DNA from: Oopsacas minuta
Taxonomy: Eukaryota > Porifera > Hexactinellida > Lyssacinosida > Leucopsacidae
Assembly (NCBI GenBank): GCA_024704765.1
Contig: JAKMXF010000044.1
Location: 730,057-794,056 of the forward strand
Length of the DNA: 64,000 nucleotides
Reading direction: 5' to 3'
This document shows, piece by piece, positions 32,146 to 43,287 of this stretch. Every line of letters begins with the position of its first letter. The first letter of the stretch is position 1. The notes beneath the pieces were generated by a model that searched no databases, was not told the DNA's origin, and saw only the letters and a program-made list of their open reading frames with translations. Both the position numbers and the translations under genes were made by a program.

Positions 32146-33491
32146 TATATTTTACTCAATGAGGAGGAAAATTGAATGCATGTCATTTAATAGATGAAAA
32201 TATAGAAGCTTCTGTTGATACTTTTTGTCAGGGGTTTATATATATATAAATCAGGCAAATATGACTAATATCAATTACATTGAGCTGCTATATCCATATC
32301 TGGGACATTCACCTAAATGCTTGTAGAGCAGGAATTATCTGAGGCAACAATTCATGATTAATATTAGTAATCTACTCGTAATACTATATTACAACAATGT
32401 AAGCATTAGAGTAATGATTATTTATGATATCATATAATTATTACAGTAGTAAGTTAATGTATTCATTAACAATCCTAGGGATATTGCTTCACGGGTAATC
32501 TCAATCTATTAATAAATTAAATAAAGTCGAAATCGGGTTATTTGCTCCACTTGATGCACAACAAATATTGGTTGAAAATCTATATCGATGGGTGATTAAC
32601 AAAGAAATTACCTAATCACAAATGTAACAAACTCCCAAAAATTCAGGTGAAAGCACGAATACATACAATACAAAGTACACACTTAAAGAGTAAAAGGGAA
32701 ACCCACAGGCAAAAAGAAAAAATTTATAATATTTCAACAATAGGTTCATAAATGTTGAAGTTGAACGAAGCACTTTGATCCTCAATCAGTAAGTTTTCAG
32801 TTTGCAAATTTTCAATTTTTAAAGAGTTGTGATGACGTAATAATCACATGAGGAGTTTTATTTGGTTAATATTATGAATTCAGGATATGTGGAGCATTGA
32901 GGGTTTGAACATGTGTTATCACGCTACTACTCAAGAAATATTATAGAAAATAAGTGATTTTATTATCACGCGATCGCCTGTATATAACTGGCCATGAGTT
33001 CCTAATAAAAATCTGAGGGTTGTAGTTTGTTTTTTTCTATCAGGCTATTTCGTAAATTAGCGAATATTTCAAGACGATTTCTGCACTTGGTCTTAGGGAG
33101 CAAACGGTACTAAGAGTCTTTTCAGCCAAATAGGTTTTGCCGACGGGTGGAATAACTGATAAAGGTCGTGTTATTAAATAGTTTGGAAAATTTTCCTTGT
33201 GTAAGCCAGAACTTATTCACACCCCAACTGCTGAAACAATGCAACCCAACGTGATCAGATTGTATTCCTACTAAAGTATCAATACTTCTTCCCATCGATA
33301 TATTCGAAGTCAGATTTTAAAGTTCCCACACGTACTTGCCTACTATATATATTATCACTATCTTTTATGTCCACGAAGAATACTAGATATGAGAGGAATG
33401 ATTATAAAAGTAGAGATTGGCAGACAACTAGTATGACATATAAGTAGTATAACAAATTACAATTGAATACACATATAAGTATGTCCTAGAG
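32146..33491. other. Intergenic DNA between CBLL1 3' end and 7TM gene
   Basis: AT-rich sequence with no supported gene, RNA or complete element. Confidence 0.4.
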
Positions 33492-33569
33492 CATTGGTTC
33501 TAAACCTTTTTCTTTCGCGAACCTCTTTGGTCTTTTATAGGGTCCGTGGACCCAGGTTGAGAACCACCG
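33492..33569. mobile_element. hAT-type micro-MITE (78 bp) with perfect TSD
   Basis: The ends CATTGGTTCTAAACC and, on the reverse strand, CGGTGGTTCTCAACC enclose only 78 bp. The octamer TCCTAGAG is repeated exactly at 33484-33491 and 33570-33577. The GGTTCT.AACC core matches the element at 13830-13987. It is very short for a mobile element. Confidence 0.8.
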
Positions 33570-33800
33570 TCCTAGAGACTAGAGGAACCCATATAATACA
33601 TACACCAGAATGCATTGAAAATAAATATCATTACTATACACAGTTAATTAAGTGAAGCAAGCGTTTGATAGAATGTTTTTTGAACTATGAACAGAGAGCA
33701 AAATAAAGATCTATACATGCAGGGTTCATTATGATTAGAAACAAGCAAACAAATGATCAAAGTCTCATATAGAGTAATCCAACTATAGGGTAGTTACTCA

Positions 33801-35265
33801 TCAGCTTGGTCTTGACGCTGTGTACATAGGAGGGTGAGTAGGTATGGGGTTATTACCGGACATGTTGGGCATACGTTCCGGCATAAAAGGTCGATGAAGC
33901 TGTGGTGAAGGGAATGGATTGTGTTTATACCCTAGGATGTGACTTGTGTTGTTATACTGAGTCCGGTAATTGGGCACAAAACCAGGCATGTTAGTAGGAA
34001 TTACCCCTATTCCAGTTGGGGGGAGGGGGTGACCCATGTTATTGTGAAATGGTGGTTGGCTATGAGACATGCGTTGTGGAATTTGCATTGGGGGCTGTAT
34101 TGGACGGGGAGGGTGATGCAGAGTATGAGATGGAATTGAAAACTGAGAGAGAGACAGGACTTCATTGTTACTCTGGGAATGTATATTTAGTGCTGGTATA
34201 GGAATGTTAGGATGAGAATACATATTTGAGTGGAGTGAGGGTTGTTGGGGAGGAGACTCTTGCAAATTGAGAGCAAGAGATCGAGATAGTTTTGGGGGAG
34301 TGTCAGTGATAAGTGGTTCGATTTGAGAGGAACTAGATTGGATTTTAGAGTCGGGAGTGCTTGAATTCGAGGTGTCATTTGGAGCTGGATCGTGTGTGGG
34401 AGTATTGGACCCCGGACTTATCTCTGATTTGATGGACAAATTCAATTCAATGGGTTCTGTCTGCATGGATGACGACTCAGAATTCACTTGAGAGCTTCGT
34501 AGAATTTTTAGAAAAGGTGGATAATACCCACTGCCTGGATTCATTTTGTGTCTAAAATTTACATGGGATTCCAAGTCTCTGAGAGATTTATAACTGGAGT
34601 AACAACCTTCAGAGGAATATCTCTTAGAATCGAATGCACAGAGAAACAGATCTCCGAATTTACACTCTTCAACTTTTTCAAAAGTAGAGTTACACCTGAA
34701 TCAAAAAAATATAAGAAATTAGCTATTGAAATGTATCTGTCGAATAATGTCAATTAATAAAATCACTGAAATTACACAATTCATGCAATGGAGACAGAAT
34801 ATGGGTAAACAATTTAATTAATTCAGATAAACAAGTAAATTTTGACACGAATCAGGGGCGTAGTCAGGATGGTGGTGCGATACACCACCTCAGGTATTGC
34901 TCATCACTCAAGTTCATTGAAAAAATCTAGAATATGTTCATGCAGCAAAGAAATCTATGCGCTTTGGCATGGGAAACGATATGTGTACTCAAATGCCATA
35001 TGAATTCGAAATTCATTACTATATAGTAATACGATTACTGACATTTGTCACACCACTATTCATCATAACCGCGCTTCGTCACTGACAAGAATGCATACCA
35101 AAAATTGGGATTACATCACGATAATTATTTTTAGATGAGGGAAAATTGGGGACAGTTTAGTTTATACAAACCTCTGGTCTGTGAAACTTATGCCAGATTA
35201 TCTTACCTTTTACATTCTTTCAATTCTTTAGCACAGTTATAGCAAAATGTATGCTTACACGGTTT
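33801..35265 (-). CDS. CBLL1: CBLL1/Hakai E3 ligase, exons 4 and 5 (3' part)
   Basis: Exon 4 (35207-35265) encodes KPCKHTFCYNCAKELKECK, the second half of a RING finger. Exon 5 (33801-34695) begins RCNSTFEKVEEC and carries the Hakai-type atypical zinc finger (CAFDSKRYSSEGCYSS...HVNFRH). It ends with a long Pro/Ser/His/Asn-rich tail. Hakai is a RING ubiquitin ligase first described acting on E-cadherin, and also a subunit of the m6A writer complex. Exon 4 starts in phase 0 with no RING first half nearby. The matching half ends in phase 0 at 54318 on the same strand. Joined with exons 1-3 the product has 429 residues (human 491) and all eight RING ligands. Confidence 0.88.
34853..35084. mobile_element. 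hAT-type MITE in CBLL1 intron 4
   Basis: The ends CAGGGGCGTAGTCAGG and CAGTGACGAAGCGCGG (reverse strand) are flanked by ACACGAAT and ACAAGAAT (seven of eight). It is 232 bp without a transposase frame. The termini resemble those of the elements at 44573 and 50165, suggesting one family with CAGTGRCGTAG-like ends. Confidence 0.7.
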
Positions 35266-35515
35266 CTAAAAAATTATAAAAAATGGATAAGAATTGAAAT
35301 AAAATACGTAAATGAAAATATAAATAAATAAAATATGTATAAAACTAGAGATTGCAACCTCTCAGAGACCACAACTCACTCAATTTTCCTTCCCAGTCCT
35401 TAACATAAATATAAACCATAATATTCTGTGGTTATTAATGGCATCTCTACAATTACCCTACAAGTTGTAAAGATCTACGAACAATATCTAATATTATTAT
35501 CTAATTATTCAATAT

Positions 35516-35812
35516 CTAAGATTGTCCCAATTGGGATTTGTTCCTGGCTTGCTTGTTGGATTTTGCTAGTCCACTCCTAAATCCGTGCTTGAATCTTCTG
35601 TTTACTAACTTCAAATGCTTCATCCTACCTGTCCCAGTCGTATGTCTGCGATGAGCTTTCTCACTCCAACCATATACTCTCTTCTTCTTGCTTGGGTAAG
35701 CACAAGAAGCGCATCTGCTCTTCTGTATGTGGTAGGAACTACGTCCACATCTCCTACACAGAGTATGTGTTTTGTTGTGACGCTTTCCAAAACTTGTGGT
35801 ACCCTTTGTCAT
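35516..35812 (-). CDS. RPL37: Ribosomal protein eL37
   Basis: Single exon, 98 residues including Met, the usual eL37 length. It begins [19 protein letters not shown] and carries the zinc-ribbon ligands CRRCG...CASC, then a basic arginine-rich tail. eL37 is a small zinc-binding protein of the large cytosolic ribosomal subunit. The gene is intronless. It sits inside the large CBLL1 intron, 251 bp upstream of Hakai exon 4 on the same strand. There is no poly(A) tract or flanking repeat to mark it as a retrocopy, and the frame is intact, so I treat it as functional. Confidence 0.95.
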   Translation of the reverse strand: MTKGTTSFGKRHNKTHTLCRRCGRSSYHIQKSRCASCAYPSKKKRVYGWSEKAHRRHTTGTGRMKHLKLVNRRFKHGFRSGLAKSNKQARNKSQLGQS

Positions 35813-36043
35813 GGCAACTGAATCTCAAAGTTATTATCTAGAAATGTCTGGTATGGGATATTATTCAAGGGAATACTATGACTAGATTTGTGTAAGCATT
35901 CAAATAATAATATTTAAAAACTTAATACAAATATTACACTGTGTATGAGAATATACAAACAGAAATACATGACAGGATTCACAGTCAAATATGTAATTCA
36001 TAGTATTCAAAGTATGGTTAATTACTGCATAAAATGAAATAGG

Positions 36044-38701
36044 TTAAATTGAGATAAGTACACAGATAAGAGGGAGTACTTGATTGCAAGTAGAGGGAGT
36101 TTTGGTATAGCCACCAGAATCCTTGAGTGTAGACAGTCCTGTATCAGTGGGCTGCTGACTATTCCAATTCCTACAATTATTATCTCTTCCTCCAATCCAG
36201 TAACCAGAATTTGTAATCTTATCACCATTAAAGGTTAGCAGATCAGCTGTAGCTTCTTCAAACAGAGTATCACGTAGAAGCTCAGCCCAAGAATCGTACA
36301 TAGTTTGTGCCAGAGAGTTTTTAACTGGAAGGAAGTGGTAACGATGAGGCACTAACACGGCAGGATTTCTGTTAAAACTATAAATATAGGCTTTGTAATA
36401 TCCAGCAACACTCTCCCGATTACACAAACTATCTGCTCCAGTTATTCCTTCCAAACGTCCAGACTTAGGAGTACTCAATCCGAATATAACAATGCTAGAG
36501 AGTTGACAACCTGTAATATCCAGTGTACACTGAGAAGTACAGCGTAGCTCTCCTTCGTATAAATCTCCTCTCAACAACTTACAAGTCAACTCATTCAAAT
36601 TTGTAGAATCACACTCTTCATTGTCATCTACTATCATATCTCCACAGTAGCTACCTGAGTCAGGGATTCCTGGACTCCCTACATCTACAATCTCAACCCA
36701 TGGTGTTACAGAGGCCCTAATCTCCAACCATCCATCTAGCGAAAGAAATGCCATCTTTCCTAGATCAGAACGATACACCAAAGACCCAGGCTCATTCACA
36801 GCAGCCATTTCTTGCCCCGTGCGAGCATGAACCACTTTGGTTCCATTTGAGACCTTACCAGGTGCCCCTACAGGTCCCTGTGGACCGGGTATACCGGGGA
36901 ACCCTTGTCTGCCTGATTCACCTTTGATACCAGGTTCCCCATCTTTCCCTCTCTCACCTTTCAATTCCAACAAACCAGATAATCTATCAGCAGCAGACAA
37001 TATATACTCATCAGTTAGATTCAAACTAGCAGGCTCACCCTTCACACCCTTATCACCAACTATTCCTATTCCATTTACTCCAGCTGGACCTATTTCCCCT
37101 TTGAGCCCCTTGCCACCTATCCTCCCATCTAAACCAATAATTCCTGCTTCTCCCTTAATTCCTTGCTCTCCTCTCTCTCCCTTTTCTCCAACTCTCCCTT
37201 TACTACCATTCACACCGGGTGTACCATTAATAGTCTGGACCATACCAGGAGGTCCAGGAATTCCAGAGGGACCAATAGGTCCTATTGGACCTGTGTCCCC
37301 ATCTCTACCAGCTACGCCTACTTCACCCATCTCTCCTTTCTCACCTTTCGCTCCTACTACTGCTTCACCACTAGGACCTTGTAACCCAGGTTCTCCTTTA
37401 CTTCCCTTGCTACCAAGTAGTCCGATATCGCCACGTGTTCCATTATCTCCTCTCAAGCCAGGTTCTCCAGTAGGTCCAACTGATCCGACTTCTCCTTTCA
37501 AACCTGTTAAGCCAACCTCTCCCTTGCTGCCTCGCTGTCCCCGATCTCCATGCTCTCCTTTTATACCTTTCTCACCTCTTCTAAAACTCAGAGATTCATT
37601 ACTCAAACATGACTGCACCTGTTGACAAGTATTATAAATAGACTCAGCACTCAAAGTAGTATTCTCAATGATATCTTCAATCTCCTCTTCAACTTTGTTC
37701 CACTCTACCCCTTCTCCCTTTTGTCCCTTCCTCCCGGACACTCCTTGTTCTCCTCTCTCACCCTTCCCACCAATACTTCCATCCCTACCGGCTGTACCTG
37801 CATCACCTTTGCTACCTTTCTCCCCGGTCTGGGTCACAACTGTAGTGTCCCCTTTCTCACCCTTAGGTCCAATCGGACCTACTCTACCTGGTACGCCTTG
37901 TTCTCCCTTAGAACTGACAGCAGTTGGCCTGCTCGTTGTACTATCTGTTGAATAGTCTCCAGAACCAGAAAATTCAAAACTAGAATCACAATTAGGATCT
38001 TCAGATCCTGGCTCACAGTCTGGATCAGGAGCATCAGTTACAACAGAACGACACAGTTTATTATAAGCCTGTGGACCTGAATAATAAGATAACTCTACTA
38101 GTTCTATTCCCGTCATGGTTCTATCCTGAGGCTCTCCAGAGGTTCCAAGAAAAAGCGAGTAATCCTCAAGATTAGTTGGCCAAACAATATCGGAAATAGA
38201 ATCAGAATCGCCGGAAAGACAGTCACTCGAATCGTATAGAAATATATGATACGGAGTAAGGATGAACACAAGATTAGACCAAGTACTCGAGTCGAAAGAA
38301 TCCACATTAAGGGTTACAATCTTACCCGTTGGAATAAATATTTGAACCTTCATGTAGTAGAGGTCGTAAAGTGATTGTGAAAATTGTATTTTGAATAATA
38401 CTTCATTAGTTACAGGGTTAGTAATGGCTAATAATGTCCCATATGTTCCATAGTTTGCACGTATTGATATACGAAAAGCTAGAGTAGTCAAATTGACAAG
38501 AGGATCTATCTCAAGTAACGGTCTTGAAGCGGAGGTAGTCAAAGTATAAACCTTCCTGCTATAGAGAATATTCACCTTAGAAGATTCGTTAAGTTTTAAA
38601 GGACCAATCAGGTCTATTGGATCACGCAATGTATTCTGTGCATCAAGTTGGGCGAATAAGTTTGTGAACAATAGTATGAGAAATAATCCTGATAAATACA
38701 T
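36044..38701 (-). CDS. Collagen with N-terminal TSPN/LamG-like and C-terminal endostatin domains
   Basis: Single exon, 885 residues. It has a signal peptide (MYLSGLFLILLFTNLFAQ). A laminin-G/TSPN-like domain spans about residues 30-215 and an acidic linker follows. Interrupted Gly-X-Y blocks run from about 265 to 625 with several KGE repeats. Then come a trimerisation-like segment, a six-cysteine insert starting CGDMIVDDNEECD, and an endostatin-like domain. The last is recognised from LSTPKSGRLEGITGADSLC, the DSWAEL motif and four cysteines ending PLIC. This is the multiplexin (collagen XV/XVIII) architecture of basement membranes. Residue ranges are approximate. A 2.7-kb collagen frame without introns is odd, since animal collagens are usually cut into many exons. 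It is nested in the CBLL1 intron. Confidence 0.85.
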   Translation of the reverse strand: MYLSGLFLILLFTNLFAQLDAQNTLRDPIDLIGPLKLNESSKVNILYSRKVYTLTTSASRPLLEIDPLVNLTTLAFRISIRANYGTYGTLLAITNPVTNEVLFKIQFSQSLYDLYYMKVQIFIPTGKIVTLNVDSFDSSTWSNLVFILTPYHIFLYDSSDCLSGDSDSISDIVWPTNLEDYSLFLGTSGEPQDRTMTGIELVELSYYSGPQAYNKLCRSVVTDAPDPDCEPGSEDPNCDSSFEFSGSGDYSTDSTTSRPTAVSSKGEQGVPGRVGPIGPKGEKGDTTVVTQTGEKGSKGDAGTAGRDGSIGGKGERGEQGVSGRKGQKGEGVEWNKVEEEIEDIIENTTLSAESIYNTCQQVQSCLSNESLSFRRGEKGIKGEHGDRGQRGSKGEVGLTGLKGEVGSVGPTGEPGLRGDNGTRGDIGLLGSKGSKGEPGLQGPSGEAVVGAKGEKGEMGEVGVAGRDGDTGPIGPIGPSGIPGPPGMVQTINGTPGVNGSKGRVGEKGERGEQGIKGEAGIIGLDGRIGGKGLKGEIGPAGVNGIGIVGDKGVKGEPASLNLTDEYILSAADRLSGLLELKGERGKDGEPGIKGESGRQGFPGIPGPQGPVGAPGKVSNGTKVVHARTGQEMAAVNEPGSLVYRSDLGKMAFLSLDGWLEIRASVTPWVEIVDVGSPGIPDSGSYCGDMIVDDNEECDSTNLNELTCKLLRGDLYEGELRCTSQCTLDITGCQLSSIVIFGLSTPKSGRLEGITGADSLCNRESVAGYYKAYIYSFNRNPAVLVPHRYHFLPVKNSLAQTMYDSWAELLRDTLFEEATADLLTFNGDKITNSGYWIGGRDNNCRNWNSQQPTDTGLSTLKDSGGYTKTPSTCNQVLPLICVLISI

Positions 38702-39315
38702 TAATATTATAAATGTTAATAGAATGATAAGTATTTATATGCTTATCTGTAATATAGCAAAACTAATCAAGGAATACTCTATGTAGAGTAGCTATAATGA
38801 AGATACTATTGTTTCGTCTAATTTAACCAGATTACTATATAGCAGTGGAAACCACTGAAGAAGGAAATGCCTAGCAAATTGAACTAATATAATTCAATGC
38901 ATAGAAACACCTGATACAAGATGAAGCGTCCTGATTAGGATCAAATATCAGCCATTGGTTATGTATCAGGCTAAACTCAACATTTGAAAAGAATAAACAC
39001 TGTCTGCGTTTCTGTTAGTTGTAATAAATCTGAATAAAGAGATAAATTGTCAAAATCAAGTATTTACAAATGTCTTATTAGTTATAATATTAATTAATAA
39101 GCATTAATTGACAACGATCGGAGGCGGTCGGCAGATAATGTCATTAATCGAAAACGTCAGTTACATCGTATGCATTAGTAGATTTGAAAGGAATTGAAGG
39201 TTCATAAATACAAGCTACAAATTGATCATATCCTAAGTCACATCATCTTAATAAATAAACAGAAATTGTAGAGACTAATAGGAATCCTGATAGGTTATTT
39301 ATAACAAAAGAAAGC
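38702..39315. other. Spacer between collagen and FLII genes
   Basis: AT-rich, no gene seen. It would hold the collagen promoter and the FLII 3' flank. Confidence 0.4.
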
Positions 39316-42300
39316 CTATTCCTTCCATGGATCCCACCCGTGAAAACAGCGACGGAATACCCATGGTTCTCTCCCAGGCTTAGTAACTTTCAACTTTCTC
39401 TTAGGCTCAGTCGTACTCTGTTCAAGATGCTTCAAGTAGAGTTCACATGAGCGAGCAGCCAATTTCTTTTCTACATCTGAGGCAGCATTTCCAAACCAGA
39501 TGAAGACTTCTTTCCCGGTATCCAGGATCATTACGTCATCGTTATTAAGGTCGCCTTGATGGAAGTCTAGTAATAGTTCACTCACACGGAAAAAACCTCT
39601 CTCATTCGTGCATTTGAAGAGACGGGCATGACGCAAATAGTCTGCAACATGTTCCAACTCGAAATCCGGGGCAGGTCTTCCACCCATTGCAGCCCAGAAA
39701 AAATTATCTGGCTCGTTTCCCTCTCTAATGACCTGAAGAGCATAAGAAGGAGGTGACATAACACGACCCATTTGTTCAGCATGGAGCTCTTCCTCTTGAC
39801 TAGCTTTGCTACCAAGCCAAACATATGTAATTCCAGATCCACTTGTGCCAGGAAAAGGAATACGAAGAATACAACAAAACTCTGAGTTTAGCATTGTAGG
39901 AGAAACTGGGTTGACTTGAACAATTCTCCTACAAATCTTACTGTATTTAGCTCTAATCTGGTACAAACAAGGACCGCTAGGCTCCAGGGAGGTGTTATAC
40001 GCTCCTTTGTGTACAATAATCTTCTGGCCGAAATGTGCTAAAAACTTGAATTCTTCTCCCTGCTGTTTATAGCGTACTAGTTCAAAGTCAGGTCCGATAA
40101 AATCCTCCCAAGATAATCTTTGTCGTTTCCCTTTCTCATCAACTTCTACAAAGAAATCGTTGAACTGAAACTTCACCCAAATACTCTCTTTAGCATCTTT
40201 CCCCTGCCAAAAATACACAACTCGATACTCTTCGGGATCTTCTTTGCTTCCTTCAGGCAGCTCTTCAAAGTAGTCAGCTACGAATGCATAGGATTCCTGG
40301 GAGTAGAAGTGTCCCTTAGCTTCTTGTGGTAGAGGTTCACAAAGGTCACCCCGTAAGATAAAACATTCTATCCTTATAAGGTTTCTACTCGAATCCTTTA
40401 ATAAATGATACCTCTCTCTGTCCATGGTCATGTTCCTCTGTTGGAACAATACAGATATGTCTAGCTTGAGGGTTTGGGTAGGAGCAGGGGGATTACGAGA
40501 TGAAAAATTGGGCGTATTCGAGGCTATTGAGTTCAATGACAGACCACTCAAGTTCAGATTTGCTTCATCTGTCAATTGGTAAGTGGGATTCTTTGCTTGA
40601 GAATCCCATTTACTGAATTGGCTACGAAAGGCAATAGGCTCTAGTCCTTGCGAAATTAACCGAGCACTCACGTGATCTGGTCTCGGGAACATTTCCATTA
40701 TTTCCTCAGCAAGGAATAATCCCGCGTTACGTAGGATACCACTAGCTTTCCTGCCTTGCCATACAAATACTTGAGAGTGACTATCCAGGATGAAAACATG
40801 TCCACAATCGAGTATTTTCCTGTCAGGTCGATACTCTGGAAAACGTAATTGAGGGAGTTCTAGACTGTCTTTCTCAAGACAAACAGAGAATAGTTTGGGT
40901 TTGGGAGGCTTCACTTCATTCAGGATTGTGTTATTAGGTATTTCATAATCTGATGGAGGATAGCCGCCTAGAGCATCCCAAAATTTCTTAGGTTCATTTC
41001 CAGCATATATTGTAATCACCTGAACCTTACCACGGTACTCTATCCACTTCATATCTTCTGCCACTAATCTAGCCTTGCTGATTGTACCTCGTCCCAGCCT
41101 GGAACACGCCCAAATGAAAATAACATTAAATTCTGGGGCCTCAAACAAGTGAGGAACTGACAAGTCTAGACTGAGATAAGAGAGTGGGAGAGGTTCCATA
41201 ATCGGAGGGATATTGACAGCTGGAGTTAAGATACGATAGAGACGTGTCTCAGGGACCACAATCTGGACAGGACGGAGTACTGAGGCTTGTCTTCCTTCCG
41301 AGTACCTTATACCATCTGGAAAAATATTCAAGAATTCACTGGACTCGTCTCCCATCTCTACTCTCTTTGTACGACACTTTGCACCTAAGAAATTACGTAA
41401 ATGCACTGCGTGTATAGCAGCTAATGCTCTTTTGTCGAGACTACTCTCACTGCCAATCCAGAAGTATATGTCCCAGTTCGTACGCAAATTCTCTTCCTCA
41501 AAGGTGTACAGAACTATGTAACAATCTCCGCTACTGAATGTACCATGACAAGAAGAGGGAACCTGACAGGGAGCCAGCTGATCAATTGTCCAAATGGTAA
41601 TACCAGATGAAGTTCCAATCTCTTGTGAAGAATCAAAGATAAGCGAGTAGTCGAGATCTGGCCTCTTCAACAACTTGTCCTCCCAAGAGAGTTTCTCTCC
41701 AAACAATGAACTCACATCAGAACTAAATTCACTCTCATCTTGATAGGATCTATTCTGTTTATCTGCCACGTCAGCTAGCCCGCGTAACACCTTCTCTGCT
41801 TCCGCAGCATCGTGTGGAGTCAGAGAGGGCTGTTTCAATAAGGCGGATTTGTTACCTAAGGGTGAGGTATCTTGATCCTGAGAGAGTGTTCCCTGCAGTT
41901 GGAGTAGTTTACGTCTACGATGACGAGCTGCTCCTCTGAGTTTATTAGTTTTAGGATCTATTGTAACTACTCCCTTTTTGAATTCTTGGTTGATCGCTTG
42001 TTTAAAATGATCCACAACTTCTTCTTTCTGTTTAGGCGGGACAATGAGTTGTGGATTGTCATCTAACTCAAGTTTAACCAGTTGAGTCATTGACCTGAAT
42101 CCTTCAGGTAGTGTAATCAATCGATTACTAGTTAAGACTAACTTCTTAAGCTGTAGACATGTACACATACTGGCTGGTACAGATACCAGCTGATTACGTG
42201 CAGCAATGAAGCTCTCCAGGTTGATCATATTACCTATATTCTTTGGTATACCATCCATCTGTAGTCTGTTGTCAGAGAGGAAGATACGTTTCAGCTGTGT

Positions 42301-43287
42301 AAGCTCACACAGATTGTGTGGTAGGAAACATATGCTATTTCCAGATAAGTCTAGAGTTTGTAGTTGAATCCATGTTTCTATAGAACTTGGAATATCTTTC
42401 AACTCGCAATAGCTAAGGTTCAATCTACGTAGATTTGTTAACTTGAATAATTCAGTTGGGATCCTAGTCAGCTGGTTGTGAGACAAATCAAGATCTCTTA
42501 GACAAACTAATTTTTGCAAATTATTAATATTAGTCTGCTGACCTGAGATTTGATCTTGAGAATCTAAGTAGCATCTACCTGTGTCGGAGAGGTTTAGGAA
42601 TTGAAGTTTAGTCAATCGCTCGAAAGCTTTTCTAAAAGCATAGTGTTGTAGAGGATTGTTAGATAGGTCGAGATGCTGCAGTCTACTTAGACGAATAAAC
42701 TGTATCGGCAAGGTCTGTAGCTGGTTATTGCTAAGATCAAGATGCTGTAGACCTGTACAAGCGGTAAAAAGCTCTGTTGGAAGAACTTGTATCTCATTGT
42801 GACTTAGATTGAGAATAATCAAGTTTTGTAATAGTCTGACTTGTTTCGGGATTGTACTAAGATTGTTATGACTCAAGTCCAAATTCTTTAATTCTGGACT
42901 GATAGAATGGAAAAATTTATCAGTTAAACCTTTGTCTTCCAACTTGTTGTGTCTAGCATTAATTTGGCTGAGATGAGGCAGATTTTCCTTTGCTAGAATG
43001 TCCTGATCCAGGAGAGATCTAAGATTGTTTCTGTCAAGAGAAATCCTCTCCAGAGTTGTGATGGCCCCCAATTCAGGAGGCATAGCTTCCAAGCAGGTAG
43101 AAGATAGAGATAACCAGCGGAGCCCTCTCATATCTTGTAAGATATCTGGGAAATCCTGGGATTGGAAAGGGTAAGATGAAAGATCAATCCCTTTCACAAA
43201 GTTTAGGATATTTTTCCGTTTCTTCTCTTGCAAAGTATTCGCCTCTTCTCGTGTATCAAAATCGTCATATTCTTCAGATTCACTCAT
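39316..43287 (-). CDS. FLII: Flightless-1 (LRR plus gelsolin repeats)
   Basis: Single exon, 1323 residues (human 1269). After an acidic N-terminus (SESEEYDDFDTREE) come about fifteen leucine-rich repeats to residue 430 or so (for example LKNLDLSHNNLSTIPKQV). A charged linker follows, then six gelsolin-type repeats from about 560 to the end. Repeat signatures include DCYIVLYTFEEE, IYFWIGSESSLDKRA and DVMILDTGKEVFIWFGN. The C-terminus ends RRCFHGWDPWKE. Flightless-1 binds actin and acts as a nuclear-receptor coactivator and signalling scaffold. The order LRR then gelsolin is diagnostic. The absence of introns in 4 kb is notable. It lies in the CBLL1 intron in the same orientation. Confidence 0.95.
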   Translation of the reverse strand: MSESEEYDDFDTREEANTLQEKKRKNILNFVKGIDLSSYPFQSQDFPDILQDMRGLRWLSLSSTCLEAMPPELGAITTLERISLDRNNLRSLLDQDILAKENLPHLSQINARHNKLEDKGLTDKFFHSISPELKNLDLSHNNLSTIPKQVRLLQNLIILNLSHNEIQVLPTELFTACTGLQHLDLSNNQLQTLPIQFIRLSRLQHLDLSNNPLQHYAFRKAFERLTKLQFLNLSDTGRCYLDSQDQISGQQTNINNLQKLVCLRDLDLSHNQLTRIPTELFKLTNLRRLNLSYCELKDIPSSIETWIQLQTLDLSGNSICFLPHNLCELTQLKRIFLSDNRLQMDGIPKNIGNMINLESFIAARNQLVSVPASMCTCLQLKKLVLTSNRLITLPEGFRSMTQLVKLELDDNPQLIVPPKQKEEVVDHFKQAINQEFKKGVVTIDPKTNKLRGAARHRRRKLLQLQGTLSQDQDTSPLGNKSALLKQPSLTPHDAAEAEKVLRGLADVADKQNRSYQDESEFSSDVSSLFGEKLSWEDKLLKRPDLDYSLIFDSSQEIGTSSGITIWTIDQLAPCQVPSSCHGTFSSGDCYIVLYTFEEENLRTNWDIYFWIGSESSLDKRALAAIHAVHLRNFLGAKCRTKRVEMGDESSEFLNIFPDGIRYSEGRQASVLRPVQIVVPETRLYRILTPAVNIPPIMEPLPLSYLSLDLSVPHLFEAPEFNVIFIWACSRLGRGTISKARLVAEDMKWIEYRGKVQVITIYAGNEPKKFWDALGGYPPSDYEIPNNTILNEVKPPKPKLFSVCLEKDSLELPQLRFPEYRPDRKILDCGHVFILDSHSQVFVWQGRKASGILRNAGLFLAEEIMEMFPRPDHVSARLISQGLEPIAFRSQFSKWDSQAKNPTYQLTDEANLNLSGLSLNSIASNTPNFSSRNPPAPTQTLKLDISVLFQQRNMTMDRERYHLLKDSSRNLIRIECFILRGDLCEPLPQEAKGHFYSQESYAFVADYFEELPEGSKEDPEEYRVVYFWQGKDAKESIWVKFQFNDFFVEVDEKGKRQRLSWEDFIGPDFELVRYKQQGEEFKFLAHFGQKIIVHKGAYNTSLEPSGPCLYQIRAKYSKICRRIVQVNPVSPTMLNSEFCCILRIPFPGTSGSGITYVWLGSKASQEEELHAEQMGRVMSPPSYALQVIREGNEPDNFFWAAMGGRPAPDFELEHVADYLRHARLFKCTNERGFFRVSELLLDFHQGDLNNDDVMILDTGKEVFIWFGNAASDVEKKLAARSCELYLKHLEQSTTEPKRKLKVTKPGREPWVFRRCFHGWDPWKE

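Noticed and set aside
36837..37625. Proline-rich 262-residue plus-strand frame
   Set aside because: It is the antisense shadow of the Gly-X-Y repeats of the collagen gene.
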